Positions 49,861-59,844 of a DNA stretch of 64,000 nt are shown here, piece after piece (the first letter of the stretch is position 1; every line of letters starts with the position of its first letter). The stretch lies in contig CAZFLM010000010.1 in the NCBI GenBank assembly GCA_964519955.1, forward strand, positions 1 to 64,000. Reading direction: 5' to 3'. A model generated the notes under the pieces. That model searched no databases, was not told the DNA's origin, and saw only the letters and a program-made list of their open reading frames with translations. The position numbers and the translations under genes were made by a program. This DNA is from CAZFLM01 sp964519955 (GTDB taxonomy: Bacteria > Armatimonadota > Chthonomonadetes > Chthonomonadales > CAJBBX01).

Positions 49861-51900
49861 TCAGCCACCGCCAGCCTTGCTCGCGACCGGTCTGCCATCG
49901 ACACGTGCGCGCGTCGTCCCCGGACCGAGGTCCACCGCGCCGTCCTTGCAGTTGCCTGCCGGATCACTCACCACGTTGCCGCTGATCTCCACGTCGTCGC
50001 TCACCGTGACGTGGATGGCCGAGCGCAGTGACTTGCCGTAGTACTTGCTGCCGACGTCCACGCCCGCCTTTGCCGCCAACCACTGCGGCTCGACGATGGT
50101 GTTGTCGCGGATCTCGACCCCGCGCGTGTAGGCGACGAGGATGCCCACGGCCGGCGGACGCTCCAGTTGGTTGCCCACGATGTGGATGTTCGCGAGCGGC
50201 ATGGACTGGTACAGGTGCAGCGCGCGCGGCACCATGCCCGCGTAGATGAGCCCCTGTACCGGCTGATCGACCCCGGAGATGGCACCACCCACTCCCTCGA
50301 ACCGGTTGCCGCGGACCGAGACATCGTGCGCAAAGGCGCCTTCCATGTAGAACCACGACTCCATGTGGATGTGGATGCCGCCGTACAGCATCCGGTACAC
50401 GTTGCCCTCGATGACCCCGTTCGACGCGCCATTGATGAGCGTCGTCCGCCCGATCGAGTCGTGGAAGTAGCAGTCGCGGATGGCAAACCCCGGCGCGTTG
50501 TAGCCGTGCACGTCGGCCACGGCGCGCTCGCGAGCGGGCACCTCGCGGTCGAGCGTCACCACATACGGCTCGCCCCGGTACTGCAGGATGCCCATCTTCG
50601 CGGGAAGCGCCTTGGCCTCCGCGATCCACGGCTGGTACACGAGCTTCTTCGCCGCGGTGATCCTGGCGTCACCCTCCTGCTGCACCGTGTCGTAGTTCCA
50701 GAACGTGATGCGGCCTCCTGCCTTGAACGGGTTGTACTCCATCGGCAGGACAACGAACCGGTTCGGCGCCAGCCGCCGGCAGACGAGCGCGAAGAAGCCG
50801 TGCAGGTTCACCATGTCGTCCGCGTTGTTAGCGAACTCGCACTCCTCGATGGTCGGGCCGCGCTCCACCAACCGTGAGTGGAACGTGTCCGCGTTGCCGC
50901 ACTGCAGCCGGCGCGTGCCGGGGCGCCGCACGATGGCCACGCGCCGGTACGTGTTGCCGCCCGCGCCGCCGGCCTCCAGAATGCCCATACCGGGCGACGC
51001 GTAGACGCTCACGCCTTCCAGCAGCGTGCGCTCGCACTGGTCCACGGTGATCGACGCGCCCCGGCGGAAGATGATCGCCACGTAGTCGCGGGGCCTCAGG
51101 ATGGTGGCGCCCTGCCACGCGGGCACGAGCTTCGGGTCCTCGTTCATCTGGCGCAGTTGCCCGTCCGCCACCGTCACGCGCAGGTGGTTGCCGGCGATGC
51201 GCTTCACGCCCTGCTGCGTCATGACGGGCTGGCGGACGAGCGACCCGTCGGCGCGGTAAGCGATCATCTGGCCGGGCCCCAGCTCGTCGACGACCGGGAA
51301 CGCGTCGTCCGCCTCGACCTCCAGGGTGTTGGTCGCCACGTCCACGGAGAGGATCTTGGCCTGGATGTAGAGCAGTGGGTCGAAGTCGATCGTCAGACCG
51401 CGGATGGCGAGGTGGCGGCACCGTTCGAGGCGCAGCCCCTGCGGGTCGGCGAGGAGATCGGCCTGCGAGCGCTCGAACCAGAACTTCGCGCCCGCCGCCT
51501 CGATCACCAGGTCGCGCAGGTCCGAGAGCACCAGGCCGCGGTTGCCGCCGAAGCGGTAGTCGCCGGGCGCGACGGTCAGCAGCTTGCGGCCGCTCGCCCT
51601 CGCCGCGGCGATCTCGCGCACGAGGGCCGCGCCGGCCTCGCGCTGCCGGGCCTTCTGCTCCTCCGTGAACACAGGCCCGACCGGGTCGGCCATGCTGAAC
51701 GCCGGCCGCTTGAGGGCCTCCTGCTCGGCCCGATTGGTGATGGGGGCCGCCTTGGCGCCTGCGGAACACAGCCCGAACACAACCAGAACGGCCGCGAACG
51801 CTCGGGCGAGCAGGAGTAGGGCCGCTCCGTTACGAACAGCAGCGTGGCCCAGATCGCCGGACCGAGTAGCTCTTGCCGCAGTGCGTAATCGTGCGTGCAT
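49861..51900 (-). CDS. Exported right-handed parallel beta-helix protein
   Basis: 679 residues. The N-terminal signal is long, with a hydrophobic core AALLLLARAFAAVLVVFGL, cut near AKAAP. The rest is a right-handed beta-helix of the pectate-lyase/PbH1 kind, with repeated strand-turn units: GLRLERCRHLAIRGLTIDFD, NTYRRVAIVRR, NGVIEGNVYRMLYGGIHIH and GVEIRDNTIVEPQW. Such proteins bind or cut plant polysaccharides such as pectin, arabinan or rhamnogalacturonan, consistent with the GH106-like neighbour. Catalytic residues are not clear to me. The ATG at 51900 follows AAGGAGCTCACCACC. Confidence 0.8.
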   Translation of the reverse strand: MHARLRTAARATRSGDLGHAAVRNGAALLLLARAFAAVLVVFGLCSAGAKAAPITNRAEQEALKRPAFSMADPVGPVFTEEQKARQREAGAALVREIAAARASGRKLLTVAPGDYRFGGNRGLVLSDLRDLVIEAAGAKFWFERSQADLLADPQGLRLERCRHLAIRGLTIDFDPLLYIQAKILSVDVATNTLEVEADDAFPVVDELGPGQMIAYRADGSLVRQPVMTQQGVKRIAGNHLRVTVADGQLRQMNEDPKLVPAWQGATILRPRDYVAIIFRRGASITVDQCERTLLEGVSVYASPGMGILEAGGAGGNTYRRVAIVRRPGTRRLQCGNADTFHSRLVERGPTIEECEFANNADDMVNLHGFFALVCRRLAPNRFVVLPMEYNPFKAGGRITFWNYDTVQQEGDARITAAKKLVYQPWIAEAKALPAKMGILQYRGEPYVVTLDREVPARERAVADVHGYNAPGFAIRDCYFHDSIGRTTLINGASNGVIEGNVYRMLYGGIHIHMESWFYMEGAFAHDVSVRGNRFEGVGGAISGVDQPVQGLIYAGMVPRALHLYQSMPLANIHIVGNQLERPPAVGILVAYTRGVEIRDNTIVEPQWLAAKAGVDVGSKYYGKSLRSAIHVTVSDDVEISGNVVSDPAGNCKDGAVDLGPGTTRARVDGRPVASKAGGG

Positions 51901-52069
51901 GGTGGTGAGCTCCTTCCGTCTGGTCTCGATCAGATGGCAGACAGCATTCACCAGTAAGGGATCGTTCGTCGCGGGGCGCCGTGCAACCTGCACCCATGCG
52001 TCCACCAGCACCAATGGGCTGCCGAGCCGAACGGCTGCCTACCGCACACTACGTCTGAGGAGACCGCAG

Positions 52070-54370
52070 ATGGACCCGACCGTCCTGCACATCGCCGCGT
52101 TCCTCGCGCTCGCCGCTGCCGTCTCGGCGCCGGCCGGAGCGCAGAAGGCCGGCAAGGGCACGCCCACGCTCGCCGAGCGCTTCGCCAACCCGCGCAGCGA
52201 GCGGCGCATGCTGCGCATCTACCATGGCTGGTCCACGGTCGACGCCGACCGCGAGAAGGCGGTGCAGAGTCTGCGGGATCAGGGCTTCGGCGGCGCGGTG
52301 ACCAACGTATCGTTCGACAACGGGTACACGGGAGACGAGGGCAACTTCGACGCGCTGAAGTCCGGCATCGAGAAGATGCACCGCGCGGGCCTGAGCATGT
52401 GGCTCTACGACGAGGCAGGCTATCCCTCGGGCCGCGCCGGCACGCTCGTCCTGCGCGAGCACCCGGAGCTGGAGGTGTGCGGGCTGCTCGTCGCGCAGCA
52501 CACCACCGACGGCGGCGCGGTGTCGCTGAAGTTGCCGCCCGGCAAGCTCATGTACGCGGGCGCGTTGCCGACCACCGGCGGCGCGATGGACCTGGCGCAC
52601 GCCGTCGACCTGTCGGCCAGCGTGAATGGCGGCGTGCTTGCCTGGACGGCGCCGGCCGGATCGTGGCGAGTCGTGGCGATCACCGAGGACCGCCTGTTCG
52701 ACGGCACCCAGATCGCGACGAGCGGCGCTCCGGAGAAGACGCCCTACGTCAGCCTGCTGAACCCGCGCACCACCGAGGAGTTCCTTCGCCTCACCCATGA
52801 CCGGTACGCGGCGCACCTCGGCAATGACCTGGGCAGGCACTTCGTCTCCACCTTCACCGACGAACCCTCCTCCCTCGCCATCTGGTTCGCGCCGATGCCC
52901 TACGGCGTGCTGCCCTGGTCGACCAACTTGGCGGGCGAGTTTGCCCGGCGGCGCGGCTACGAGCTGAGGCCCCTGCTGCCCGCCCTCGTCGCCGACGCAG
53001 GGCCGCGCGGGCAGAAGGTGCGCTACGACTACTGGCACACCGTGGCCGACCTCATGGTGGGGAGCTTCTTCGAGCCGATCAAGCAGTGGTGCGCCAAGCA
53101 CGACGTCCCGTCAGGCGGACACCTGCTGCTGGAGGAGAACATCCTGAACCACGTGGCGTGCTACGGCGACGCATTCGCGTGCTTCCGCGCGATGGACGCG
53201 CCCGGCATCGACGCCCTCAGCATGGACCCCAAGGTGCCGCGCTACACCGGGCTCAACTGCATGGGCGCGGACGTGCCGTGGGATGCGGCCCGCATGGCCA
53301 GCAGCGCCGCGGAGCTAGAGGGCAAGCTCCACGTCATGTGCGAAGCGACCGACTTCCACCAGTCGGTGCTGAACCCGAACATCAGGCTGACCGCGGGCGA
53401 GTTCCGCGGCGCGTTCAACCGGATGATGCTCGGCGGCATCAATAGCTTCAACACGTACTACGGCGGTTTCGGGGCGTGGACCAACGAGCAGATGCGCGAG
53501 CTGAACCTCTGGATCGGGCGCTGCTGCGAGATGACGACCGGCGGTATCCGCCGCGCCGACATCGCGGTCCTCTACCCCATCGAGACCGCCTGGACCCGCT
53601 ACACCCCGTCGACGCACTGGGTCACCCAGATCGGCCAGGGCGCGCGCGACGTCGAGCTGGTCTCGCGGGAGATCGCGGACGGGCTGTTCGAGGCGCGCCG
53701 CGAGTTCGCATACATCGACACGCGCACGCTGCTGGAGGCGAAGGTCGATCCCGGCGCGCTGACGTTCCGCGACCACCGCTGGCGCGTCGTCGTGCTGCCC
53801 GTGGTGGACACGCTGCCCGAGGCGGCCTGGGAGAAGCTGCGCCAATTCGCCATGTCGGGCGGCGTGGTGGTCTCGGTCGGGGCGGAGCCGACGAACACGG
53901 ACAAGGACTTCCCCTCTGCGCGAGCGTCCGCCATCGGCGAGGAGCTGTTCGGTATCGGCGATGGCGCGCGAGCCAGGGCGCTCCCGGGCGGAGGGTTGGC
54001 CGCCTACTTGCCGACCAGCGGCCATCTGGCCGCGCTGCTGGACGGCGTGCTGGCGCAGGATGTCGCCACGACCGGCCCGGCCTCCCTCCGCGTGGGGCAC
54101 CGGTTCGTGGAGGGCCACGAGGTCTACTTCCTCGTCAACGATGGGCCGAACGCCTGGGAAGGCACGGTGACGCTGGCGGTCCGCGGGTCCGGCGAGTTGT
54201 GGGACCCGGCCACGGGCAAGATGACGCCCCTGGCCTCCGGCAAGGCGATCGCGCTCAAGCTCGGGCCCTACGAGGGTGTCTTCGCGCGGTTCAAGGGTCG
54301 CGTGGCGCCGAAGCGGATGACCCCGAGCGGTACGGTCGCGGGCGTCCCGGTCGAGGGCGCGGCACGATGA
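52070..54370 (+). CDS. Exported GH106-like glycosidase
   Basis: 766 residues with a signal peptide ending APAGAQ. It begins with a TIM-barrel-type region, RMLRIYHGWSTVDADREKAV, GFGGAVTNVSFDNGY and GLSMWLYDEAGYPSGRAGT, the pattern of the rhamnosidase-like GH106 family. VSTFTDEPSSLAIWF and CEATDFHQS hold likely acidic catalytic residues. The region RWRVVVLPVVDTLPEAAWEKL resembles the glutamine-amidotransferase-like domain of such enzymes. The last 150 residues are beta-sandwich (VYFLVNDGPNAWEG). It may act on alpha-L-rhamnose links in pectin. A ribosome site TGAGGAGACCGCAG sits before the ATG at 52070. Its stop overlaps the HD gene by 4 nt. Confidence 0.75.
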   Translation: MDPTVLHIAAFLALAAAVSAPAGAQKAGKGTPTLAERFANPRSERRMLRIYHGWSTVDADREKAVQSLRDQGFGGAVTNVSFDNGYTGDEGNFDALKSGIEKMHRAGLSMWLYDEAGYPSGRAGTLVLREHPELEVCGLLVAQHTTDGGAVSLKLPPGKLMYAGALPTTGGAMDLAHAVDLSASVNGGVLAWTAPAGSWRVVAITEDRLFDGTQIATSGAPEKTPYVSLLNPRTTEEFLRLTHDRYAAHLGNDLGRHFVSTFTDEPSSLAIWFAPMPYGVLPWSTNLAGEFARRRGYELRPLLPALVADAGPRGQKVRYDYWHTVADLMVGSFFEPIKQWCAKHDVPSGGHLLLEENILNHVACYGDAFACFRAMDAPGIDALSMDPKVPRYTGLNCMGADVPWDAARMASSAAELEGKLHVMCEATDFHQSVLNPNIRLTAGEFRGAFNRMMLGGINSFNTYYGGFGAWTNEQMRELNLWIGRCCEMTTGGIRRADIAVLYPIETAWTRYTPSTHWVTQIGQGARDVELVSREIADGLFEARREFAYIDTRTLLEAKVDPGALTFRDHRWRVVVLPVVDTLPEAAWEKLRQFAMSGGVVVSVGAEPTNTDKDFPSARASAIGEELFGIGDGARARALPGGGLAAYLPTSGHLAALLDGVLAQDVATTGPASLRVGHRFVEGHEVYFLVNDGPNAWEGTVTLAVRGSGELWDPATGKMTPLASGKAIALKLGPYEGVFARFKGRVAPKRMTPSGTVAGVPVEGAAR

Positions 54371-55002
54371 CCGACGCCCGCGCCTCCCTCGACCGCCTGA
54401 AGCAGCAGATCGCGTTCGCGCTGGAGATCGACAAGCTGAAGCACGTGGTGCGCCGGAACCGCCTGACCGACGGGTCGCGGCGCGAGAACGACGTGGAGCA
54501 CTCCTGGCACCTGGCCCTGATGGTCATGCTGCTCGCGGAGCACGCGGCTGAGCCGATCGACGCGATGCGCGTGATGCGGATGGTGCTGATCCACGACATC
54601 GTCGAGATTGACGCATGCGACACCTGCGTTTACCACACCGCCGCGCGAGCGGATGCCGCCGAGACCGAGCGCGCGGCCGCCGACCGGCTGTTCGGCATGC
54701 TGCCGGACGACCAGTGCGCGGAGTTCCGAGCGCTGTGGGACGAGTTCGAGGAACGTGTCACACCCGAGGCTCGCTTCGCACGGGCGCTCGACCGGCTCCA
54801 GCCGATGCTGCTCAACTACACCAGCCAGGGAGCCGCGTGGCGCGAGCTGGGCGTCACCTACGAGCAGGTCTCCGAGCTGAACCTGCCCATCCTCACCCGA
54901 GGCGCGCCCGTCTTCGCGGAGCTGATGCAGGAGAAGCTCGGTGACGCGAGGAAGCGTGGATACTTCGCCGAAGCCCAAACGGTCGAGGGCGAGCAGTCAT
55001 GA
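54367..55002 (+). CDS. HD-domain hydrolase (5'-deoxynucleotidase-like)
   Basis: 211 residues. The HD metal residues are His in NDVEHSWHLA, His-Asp in MVLIHDIVEIDA and an Asp in ALDRLQPML, spaced as in the YfbR/YgdB-like 5'-nucleotidase branch of the HD superfamily. It likely hydrolyses deoxynucleoside monophosphates or a related phosphate. It is cytoplasmic, with no signal. Start and stop overlap both neighbours by 4 nt (ATGA), a tight operon with exported glycosidases, odd for a nucleotide enzyme. HD proteins of this kind often appear as passengers. Confidence 0.82.
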   Translation: MTDARASLDRLKQQIAFALEIDKLKHVVRRNRLTDGSRRENDVEHSWHLALMVMLLAEHAAEPIDAMRVMRMVLIHDIVEIDACDTCVYHTAARADAAETERAAADRLFGMLPDDQCAEFRALWDEFEERVTPEARFARALDRLQPMLLNYTSQGAAWRELGVTYEQVSELNLPILTRGAPVFAELMQEKLGDARKRGYFAEAQTVEGEQS

Positions 55003-57302
55003 ACACGCCGACGCCAGGCGCTGCCGCGCTTGCGGCCTGCGCCCTACTACTATCCGTTCGAGGTGACACCATGCCGCACCCCACGCCGATTGTCATCCGC
55101 AACGCCGCCATCGAGGCGAGATACGAACCCGCTCGCGGCGCCCTGACGCTGATCGACCGGACCACCAAGCGCGCGTTCGTGGTGGGCGCCCGCGTGGGCG
55201 ACGCCGCAGCGACGGATGCGAAGCGCGCGGCAGCGTCCGACCCGGTGCTGGGCGCCGGCGAGGCGATCGTCGTCGCAGGAGCGGACGGGCGTACGGACAC
55301 CGTCACGCTCTACCGCAAGCTGCCCTTCGCCATCCTGCGCACCACGCTCCGCAACCCGGGCTCGCAGGTGCAGACGGTCGGCCACATCGTCACCACGAAG
55401 GCGCCGCTCGACCTCGGCAAGCCGGCCGCTCACTTGAGCGCCCTGGGTACCGGCGGCCTGCATCCCGTCGAGAAGGCGCCCGGCAGCTATGTGTGGATGG
55501 CCGTGGCCGACCCCGCGACGCGGCATGGAGTAGTCTGCGGCTGGCTCACCAACCACCGCGGCAGCGGCGTCATCCTGCCGCACGTGGCCGACGGCCGCCT
55601 CACCCTCGCCGCGCAGATCGACTACGGCAAGCTGCGCATCGAGCCGAGCGCCACGGTCCAGCTCGAGATGCTGGCGATCGGCTGCTTCGACGACGCGCGG
55701 CTCGGACTCGAGGCGTGGGCGGACACCGTCGCGAAGATCGAGGGGGTCCACCTGAAGCCGCAGCCGTCGGGCTACTGCACCTGGTACCACGCGGGCGCCT
55801 CGAACGAGAAGCAGCTCGCGGCGCAGACGGAGTTCGCAGCCAAGCGCCTCGCCCCGTTCGGCTTCTCGTTCGTCCAGATCGACGACGGCTGGCAGGCCGG
55901 CGTGTCCCACAACGGCCCGAACCGCGTGTTCGGCAGCTACCGCCCGGATGGTCCATACCCAAGCGGCATGAAGGCTACCGCGGACCACGTGCGCGCGCTC
56001 GGGTTGACCGCCGGCATCTGGTTCATGCCCTTCGCCGGCACCCACTACGACCCGTTCTTCGCGGACCACCAGGACTGGTTCGTCCACCGCGAGGATGGCG
56101 CGCCCTACGAGACCGACTGGGGCGGCACCTGCCTCGACATGACGAACCCGGCGGCACGCGAGTACCTGGCCGGCAACGTGAAGCGCACCGCGCACGAGTG
56201 GGGCTACCACTACTTCAAGATGGACGGGCTCTGGACCGGCAGCGCGACGAAGCAGATCTACGTCAACGATGCCTACCGCGAGGACGGCATCGGCGATGCC
56301 GTCTTCCACGACGCGAGCAAGACGAACCTCGAGGCGTACCGCAGTGGGCTGAAGCTGGTGCGCGAGGCGGCTGGGCCGGACGTGTTCTTCCTGGGCTGCT
56401 GCATCCCGCAGAACATGCGGTCGTACGGCGGCGCGTTCGGGCTCGTCAACGCCATGCGCATCGGCCCGGACAACGGCCCGGACTGGAACGGCATCGTCAC
56501 CGGGCCGACCTACGGCTCGCGGCACTACTTCCTGAACGGGCGCGTGTGGTGGAACGACCCGGACCCGGTCTACGTGCGCCCGAGCGTGCCGATGGACCAG
56601 GCGCGCGCCATCTGCTCGTGGGCGGCCATCGCCGGGCAGCTCGTGGTCTGCAGCGACTACCTGCCGGACCTGCCCGCCGAGCGCCTCGACCTGCTGAAGC
56701 GCGTCATGCCCCACCACGGCCTGCTCGCCCGCCCCGTCGACCTGTTCGACCAGCCTGTGCCGCGCATCTGGATCGTCTCCGACACGCGCAAGGGCCATCC
56801 GCGCCGCGACGTCGTGGGCCTGTTCAACTGGGAGGACCAGGAGCAGACGATCGAGGCGCCCTTCGCCAGCCTGGGCCTCGACGTGAGCGCCGAGTACGCC
56901 GCGTTCGACTTCTGGGGCAACCGCCTGCTCGCCCCGATGCGCGGCAACCTGAGCGTGGCCGTACCCGCACACTCCTGCGTCATCCTCGCGCTGCGCCCGG
57001 CCGCCGGCGAGCCGTTCGTCATCGGCACGAGCCGCCACGTCACGCAGGGCATCGTCGATGTGCTCGCGGTGAAGTGGGACGCGGCCGCGAGCACGCTGAG
57101 CGGGAAGAGCAAGGTGGTCGCCGGCGATGCCTACGAGCTGCGCATCGTCGCGGGCCGGCAGGTGGCCTCCGTCGCGGTGGCGTCGGCTGACCGCAAGGCC
57201 GGCGTGACGATCGAGGCTCGGCGCGACGGCGGCCTGGTGCGGGTGCTGGTGAAGGCCCCCGAGAGCCGCACGGTAGCCTGGACGGTTCGGTTCGAGGAGT
57301 AA
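54999..57302 (+). CDS. Exported GH36-type alpha-galactosidase-like glycosidase
   Basis: 767 residues. The N-terminus AALAACALLLSVRG is a probable signal peptide. After a beta-sandwich of about 240 residues, the GH36/melibiase barrel begins: GYCTWYHAGASNEKQL, SFVQIDDGWQAG, GLTAGIWFMPFAG, the nucleophile Asp in YHYFKMDGLW and an acid/base Asp in MRIGPDNGPDW. C-terminal beta domains carry GLFNWEDQEQTI. It would remove alpha-galactose or beta-L-arabinopyranose from exported polysaccharide fragments. It overlaps the HD gene by 4 nt and is followed by a hairpin shared with the convergent gene. Confidence 0.83.
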   Translation: MNTPTPGAAALAACALLLSVRGDTMPHPTPIVIRNAAIEARYEPARGALTLIDRTTKRAFVVGARVGDAAATDAKRAAASDPVLGAGEAIVVAGADGRTDTVTLYRKLPFAILRTTLRNPGSQVQTVGHIVTTKAPLDLGKPAAHLSALGTGGLHPVEKAPGSYVWMAVADPATRHGVVCGWLTNHRGSGVILPHVADGRLTLAAQIDYGKLRIEPSATVQLEMLAIGCFDDARLGLEAWADTVAKIEGVHLKPQPSGYCTWYHAGASNEKQLAAQTEFAAKRLAPFGFSFVQIDDGWQAGVSHNGPNRVFGSYRPDGPYPSGMKATADHVRALGLTAGIWFMPFAGTHYDPFFADHQDWFVHREDGAPYETDWGGTCLDMTNPAAREYLAGNVKRTAHEWGYHYFKMDGLWTGSATKQIYVNDAYREDGIGDAVFHDASKTNLEAYRSGLKLVREAAGPDVFFLGCCIPQNMRSYGGAFGLVNAMRIGPDNGPDWNGIVTGPTYGSRHYFLNGRVWWNDPDPVYVRPSVPMDQARAICSWAAIAGQLVVCSDYLPDLPAERLDLLKRVMPHHGLLARPVDLFDQPVPRIWIVSDTRKGHPRRDVVGLFNWEDQEQTIEAPFASLGLDVSAEYAAFDFWGNRLLAPMRGNLSVAVPAHSCVILALRPAAGEPFVIGTSRHVTQGIVDVLAVKWDAAASTLSGKSKVVAGDAYELRIVAGRQVASVAVASADRKAGVTIEARRDGGLVRVLVKAPESRTVAWTVRFEE

Positions 57303-57311
57303 CGAGGGCTC

Positions 57312-57359
57312 GTGGCAGGCGCCCTGCGGCCCGCTCCGGCTGCAGGGCGCTTGCCACGC
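57312..57359. terminator. Bidirectional hairpin between convergent genes
   Basis: CGTGGCAGGCGCCCTGC (57312-57328) pairs with GCAGGGCGCTTGCCACG (57343-57359), 17 bp with one G-U pair. It lies 9 nt after one stop and 10 nt before the other. Confidence 0.78.
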
Positions 57360-57369
57360 GGCTTCTGAG

Positions 57370-58905
57370 CTAGTAGATCCGCTCCACGTCCGTGATGTCG
57401 ACAGGCGCCGCCACGCCATCGACAGTGGCGCTGAATTCGGCCGACACCTTGCGCGGCTTGTTCGCGAAGCTCCCACTGCCGCCGGCTGGTCGACGACCGA
57501 TCTTGTTTGTGATCGGGCCCGGCCGGCTGTTGTCACCCTCCACCCGCGCGGATAGCTCGGCCGTGTGGGCGCCATCCTTGATATCGACTGCGAACGAGGC
57601 AGTCGCCTTGCAGAGGAAGCCGTCGCCCTTCCACGTGAGACCGATCTTGTGAGCGCCAGAACTGAGCGGCACGGTTGGCTCCGGCCCCTTGACCTCGACC
57701 CCGTCGACGGACCATGTCCACGAGGCGATCTTGGCGGACGCATCCGGCTTCAGGCGCAGCGCGACGGTCGGGCCATTCCACTCGCTGCCGACGGCCGACA
57801 CGGCGATGCCTGGGTGCGTTCCCTCCGCGGCCGTCTGGTCAAGGTACATGCCGATGTAGTCGTCCACGATGAGCCGGTTGGCCAGGGCAACCAGGTCGGC
57901 CGACGGCTTGTCCGTCTCGAATGCCCGCTTCACCCAATAGATGGTCGCGGCCCGGTGCTTGACGCCGGCCGGAAGCGTGGGGGTCTCCGCCAGCAGGGGT
58001 CCAGAGGTCGCGGCGTTCACCGCGGCGGCGATGAGCGCCCCCACACGCGCCAACGCGGCATCGCTCTCCGCGACGGGGTCGGCGTTGGGATTCTCGGCTT
58101 GAGCGCTGAGATCCTCACGCGAAGCCGTCCGCAGTCCGGACAGGACGGCGGCGGGGAGACGGCTCTGGATCGCCGCGAACAGCCCGCTGGCCCCGTACGT
58201 ACCGAAGGCGCCCGCCCGGTCCTTGGCCCACTCGCGCGGCTTCAGGTCGAGGGGCCCGCAGTTCTTCAGGTACGCGGTGACCACGCTGCCGGTCAGCGAA
58301 CGTGGCGCGCGCGGCCGTCCTGGCGCGGCCGGCGCATCCAGATAGACCGACCCGATGTGCAGAGCGCCATCCGCGTCGACATCGATCGGTCGCCGTTGGC
58401 CACCCTCGCGACCCAGGCGCCACAGAACACGACCGGACGTGTCGTCGATGACGAACGCCTCCCCTGGGATCTGGGCCACCACGACCCCTCGCCCATTCGA
58501 GGTCACCCCGGACTCGATGTACGCGGGTTCCTTGCGCCAGTCACCACTCCCCGGGTTGATGGTCGACAGCAGCGTGGCCCACTTGACGGCGACCTCGCCG
58601 GCGTAGCGCACCACAAGAGCTGCCTGGGGCGGCCGCTCGTCGGTGGCGGACATCCCACCTGTCGGCACCCAGTAGCGCATCAGGTCGCATCGGCCGCCCG
58701 GAAGCGTCTCGGTAGCCAACCGCTCGCGCAGGCGGTCCGTGTCGGGTCTGCTCGGCAGGGTCCGCCCGACCCAGTCGGCCTCGCGGGGATGCCGAATGAA
58801 CTGGGCGTCTGGCGCCCCCTTGGCAGCCGCATCTGGCCCATCGCCCAACTGCGCGAACGCCGGCAGAACGGCCACTGCCAGCCAGCACACAAGTAGCGCA
58901 CGCAT
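57370..58905 (-). CDS. Exported protein of unknown function with a C-terminal Ig/PKD-like domain
   Basis: 511 residues with a signal peptide (LLVCWLAVAVLPAFAQ). A propeller- or PQQ-like strand pattern may run through the first third (GVVVAQIPGEAFVIDDTSGR, ALHIGSVYL), then a helical middle (ADLVALANRLIVDDYIGMYL), then an immunoglobulin/PKD-like domain (SWTWSVDGVEVKGPEPTVPL, with GAHKIGLTWKG). I cannot assign a family or activity. The ATG at 58905 follows GGGAGACGATCG. It is next to the ankyrin-repeat protein gene on the same strand. Confidence 0.6.
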   Translation of the reverse strand: MRALLVCWLAVAVLPAFAQLGDGPDAAAKGAPDAQFIRHPREADWVGRTLPSRPDTDRLRERLATETLPGGRCDLMRYWVPTGGMSATDERPPQAALVVRYAGEVAVKWATLLSTINPGSGDWRKEPAYIESGVTSNGRGVVVAQIPGEAFVIDDTSGRVLWRLGREGGQRRPIDVDADGALHIGSVYLDAPAAPGRPRAPRSLTGSVVTAYLKNCGPLDLKPREWAKDRAGAFGTYGASGLFAAIQSRLPAAVLSGLRTASREDLSAQAENPNADPVAESDAALARVGALIAAAVNAATSGPLLAETPTLPAGVKHRAATIYWVKRAFETDKPSADLVALANRLIVDDYIGMYLDQTAAEGTHPGIAVSAVGSEWNGPTVALRLKPDASAKIASWTWSVDGVEVKGPEPTVPLSSGAHKIGLTWKGDGFLCKATASFAVDIKDGAHTAELSARVEGDNSRPGPITNKIGRRPAGGSGSFANKPRKVSAEFSATVDGVAAPVDITDVERIY

Positions 58906-58956
58906 CGATCGTCTCCCGCCCATGATGAAGATTGTGGCGTCCTCTCGCGGCGGCGC

Positions 58957-59844
58957 CTAGTCCAGCTTGGCGCCGGCGTCCTCGAGGAGCTTCAGGATAT
59001 CGTTGCTGGCAACCTGCATGGCGACGAGTAGGGCACAGCGCCCATCGTCTGTCTTGCGGTTGACCTCGATGGACGGCGACCGAAGCAGCACGCGGACCGC
59101 ACGGTACCGCCCGCCGGCGCATGCCGCCATCAGCGCAGTCTGGCCGCCGCTCACCCCGTTCACATCGGCGCCTCGCTCGATGGCCAGCCGGATGCCCTCC
59201 AGGTCGCCCTCGCTCGCGGCTTTGACGAACTGGTCGCATAGGCGCTGTGGGCGGCTCAGGATCTCCAGGCGCGCGGCGGCCTCCGCGTCCATCCTGGCCT
59301 GCCGGGCCTCGCGATCGGCGGCCTCTCGCGCCAGCCGCTCGCGCGTCTTGGTGCACCTTACGCTCGCCGCGCTGAAGGTCCAGTCGAACCAGAAGACCCG
59401 CACCGTGCCGCCGCCCACTGAGCCGCCGTACTCACCGACGTAGCCGCCGATCTCGATGCGATCCTCGAACGGGCGGGTCAACTCGCGGAGCGTCGCGTCC
59501 ATGGAGACAATGTCGCCTACGTTGAGCCGCTCGATGCCGGTCCGAGCGCTTGACGGGAGGCGGACCTCGTAGACCGAGTTGCGCAGCTCGATGGCAACCT
59601 GGTCGCTGCCCGACGCGGACGGCACCGGAACGACCCGGATCCAGTAGCACCCATCGCCCTTGCTGATGCAGAGCACCTGGCCGACCAGCTCCCCGGTCCT
59701 GCCCACGCAGTCGCGCTGGAAGCGGGCCTGGTTGTCGATCCATGTCTGGCAGGTCGAACGGTAGTCGAACGGAGAAGCTTGCGCCTGGACGGCGCAGGTG
59801 AACAGCGCGAAAGCCGCGCACAAGATGGCTAGTCGACGCACCAT
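58957..59844 (-). CDS. Exported OB-fold-like and ankyrin-repeat protein
   Basis: 295 residues with a signal peptide ending VQAQA. A first domain of about 110 residues (GRTGELVGQVLCISKGDGCYW, VEVRLP-type strands) looks like a small beta-barrel or OB-fold. A short charged helix, LAREAADREARQARMDAEAAA, follows. The C-terminal 85 residues are ankyrin repeats (AIERGADVNGVSGGQTALMAACAGG, LLRSPSIEVNRKTDDGRCALLVAM). The combination suggests a periplasmic protein-binding adaptor. Start at 59844 by signal peptide. It ends 51 nt before the start of the preceding gene's transcript side. Confidence 0.65.
   Translation of the reverse strand: MVRRLAILCAAFALFTCAVQAQASPFDYRSTCQTWIDNQARFQRDCVGRTGELVGQVLCISKGDGCYWIRVVPVPSASGSDQVAIELRNSVYEVRLPSSARTGIERLNVGDIVSMDATLRELTRPFEDRIEIGGYVGEYGGSVGGGTVRVFWFDWTFSAASVRCTKTRERLAREAADREARQARMDAEAAARLEILSRPQRLCDQFVKAASEGDLEGIRLAIERGADVNGVSGGQTALMAACAGGRYRAVRVLLRSPSIEVNRKTDDGRCALLVAMQVASNDILKLLEDAGAKLD

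Noticed and set aside
55050..57743. 897-codon open frame on the minus strand
   Set aside because: It covers the GH36-type gene on the other strand and crosses the convergent hairpin. The composition is that of a shadow frame.
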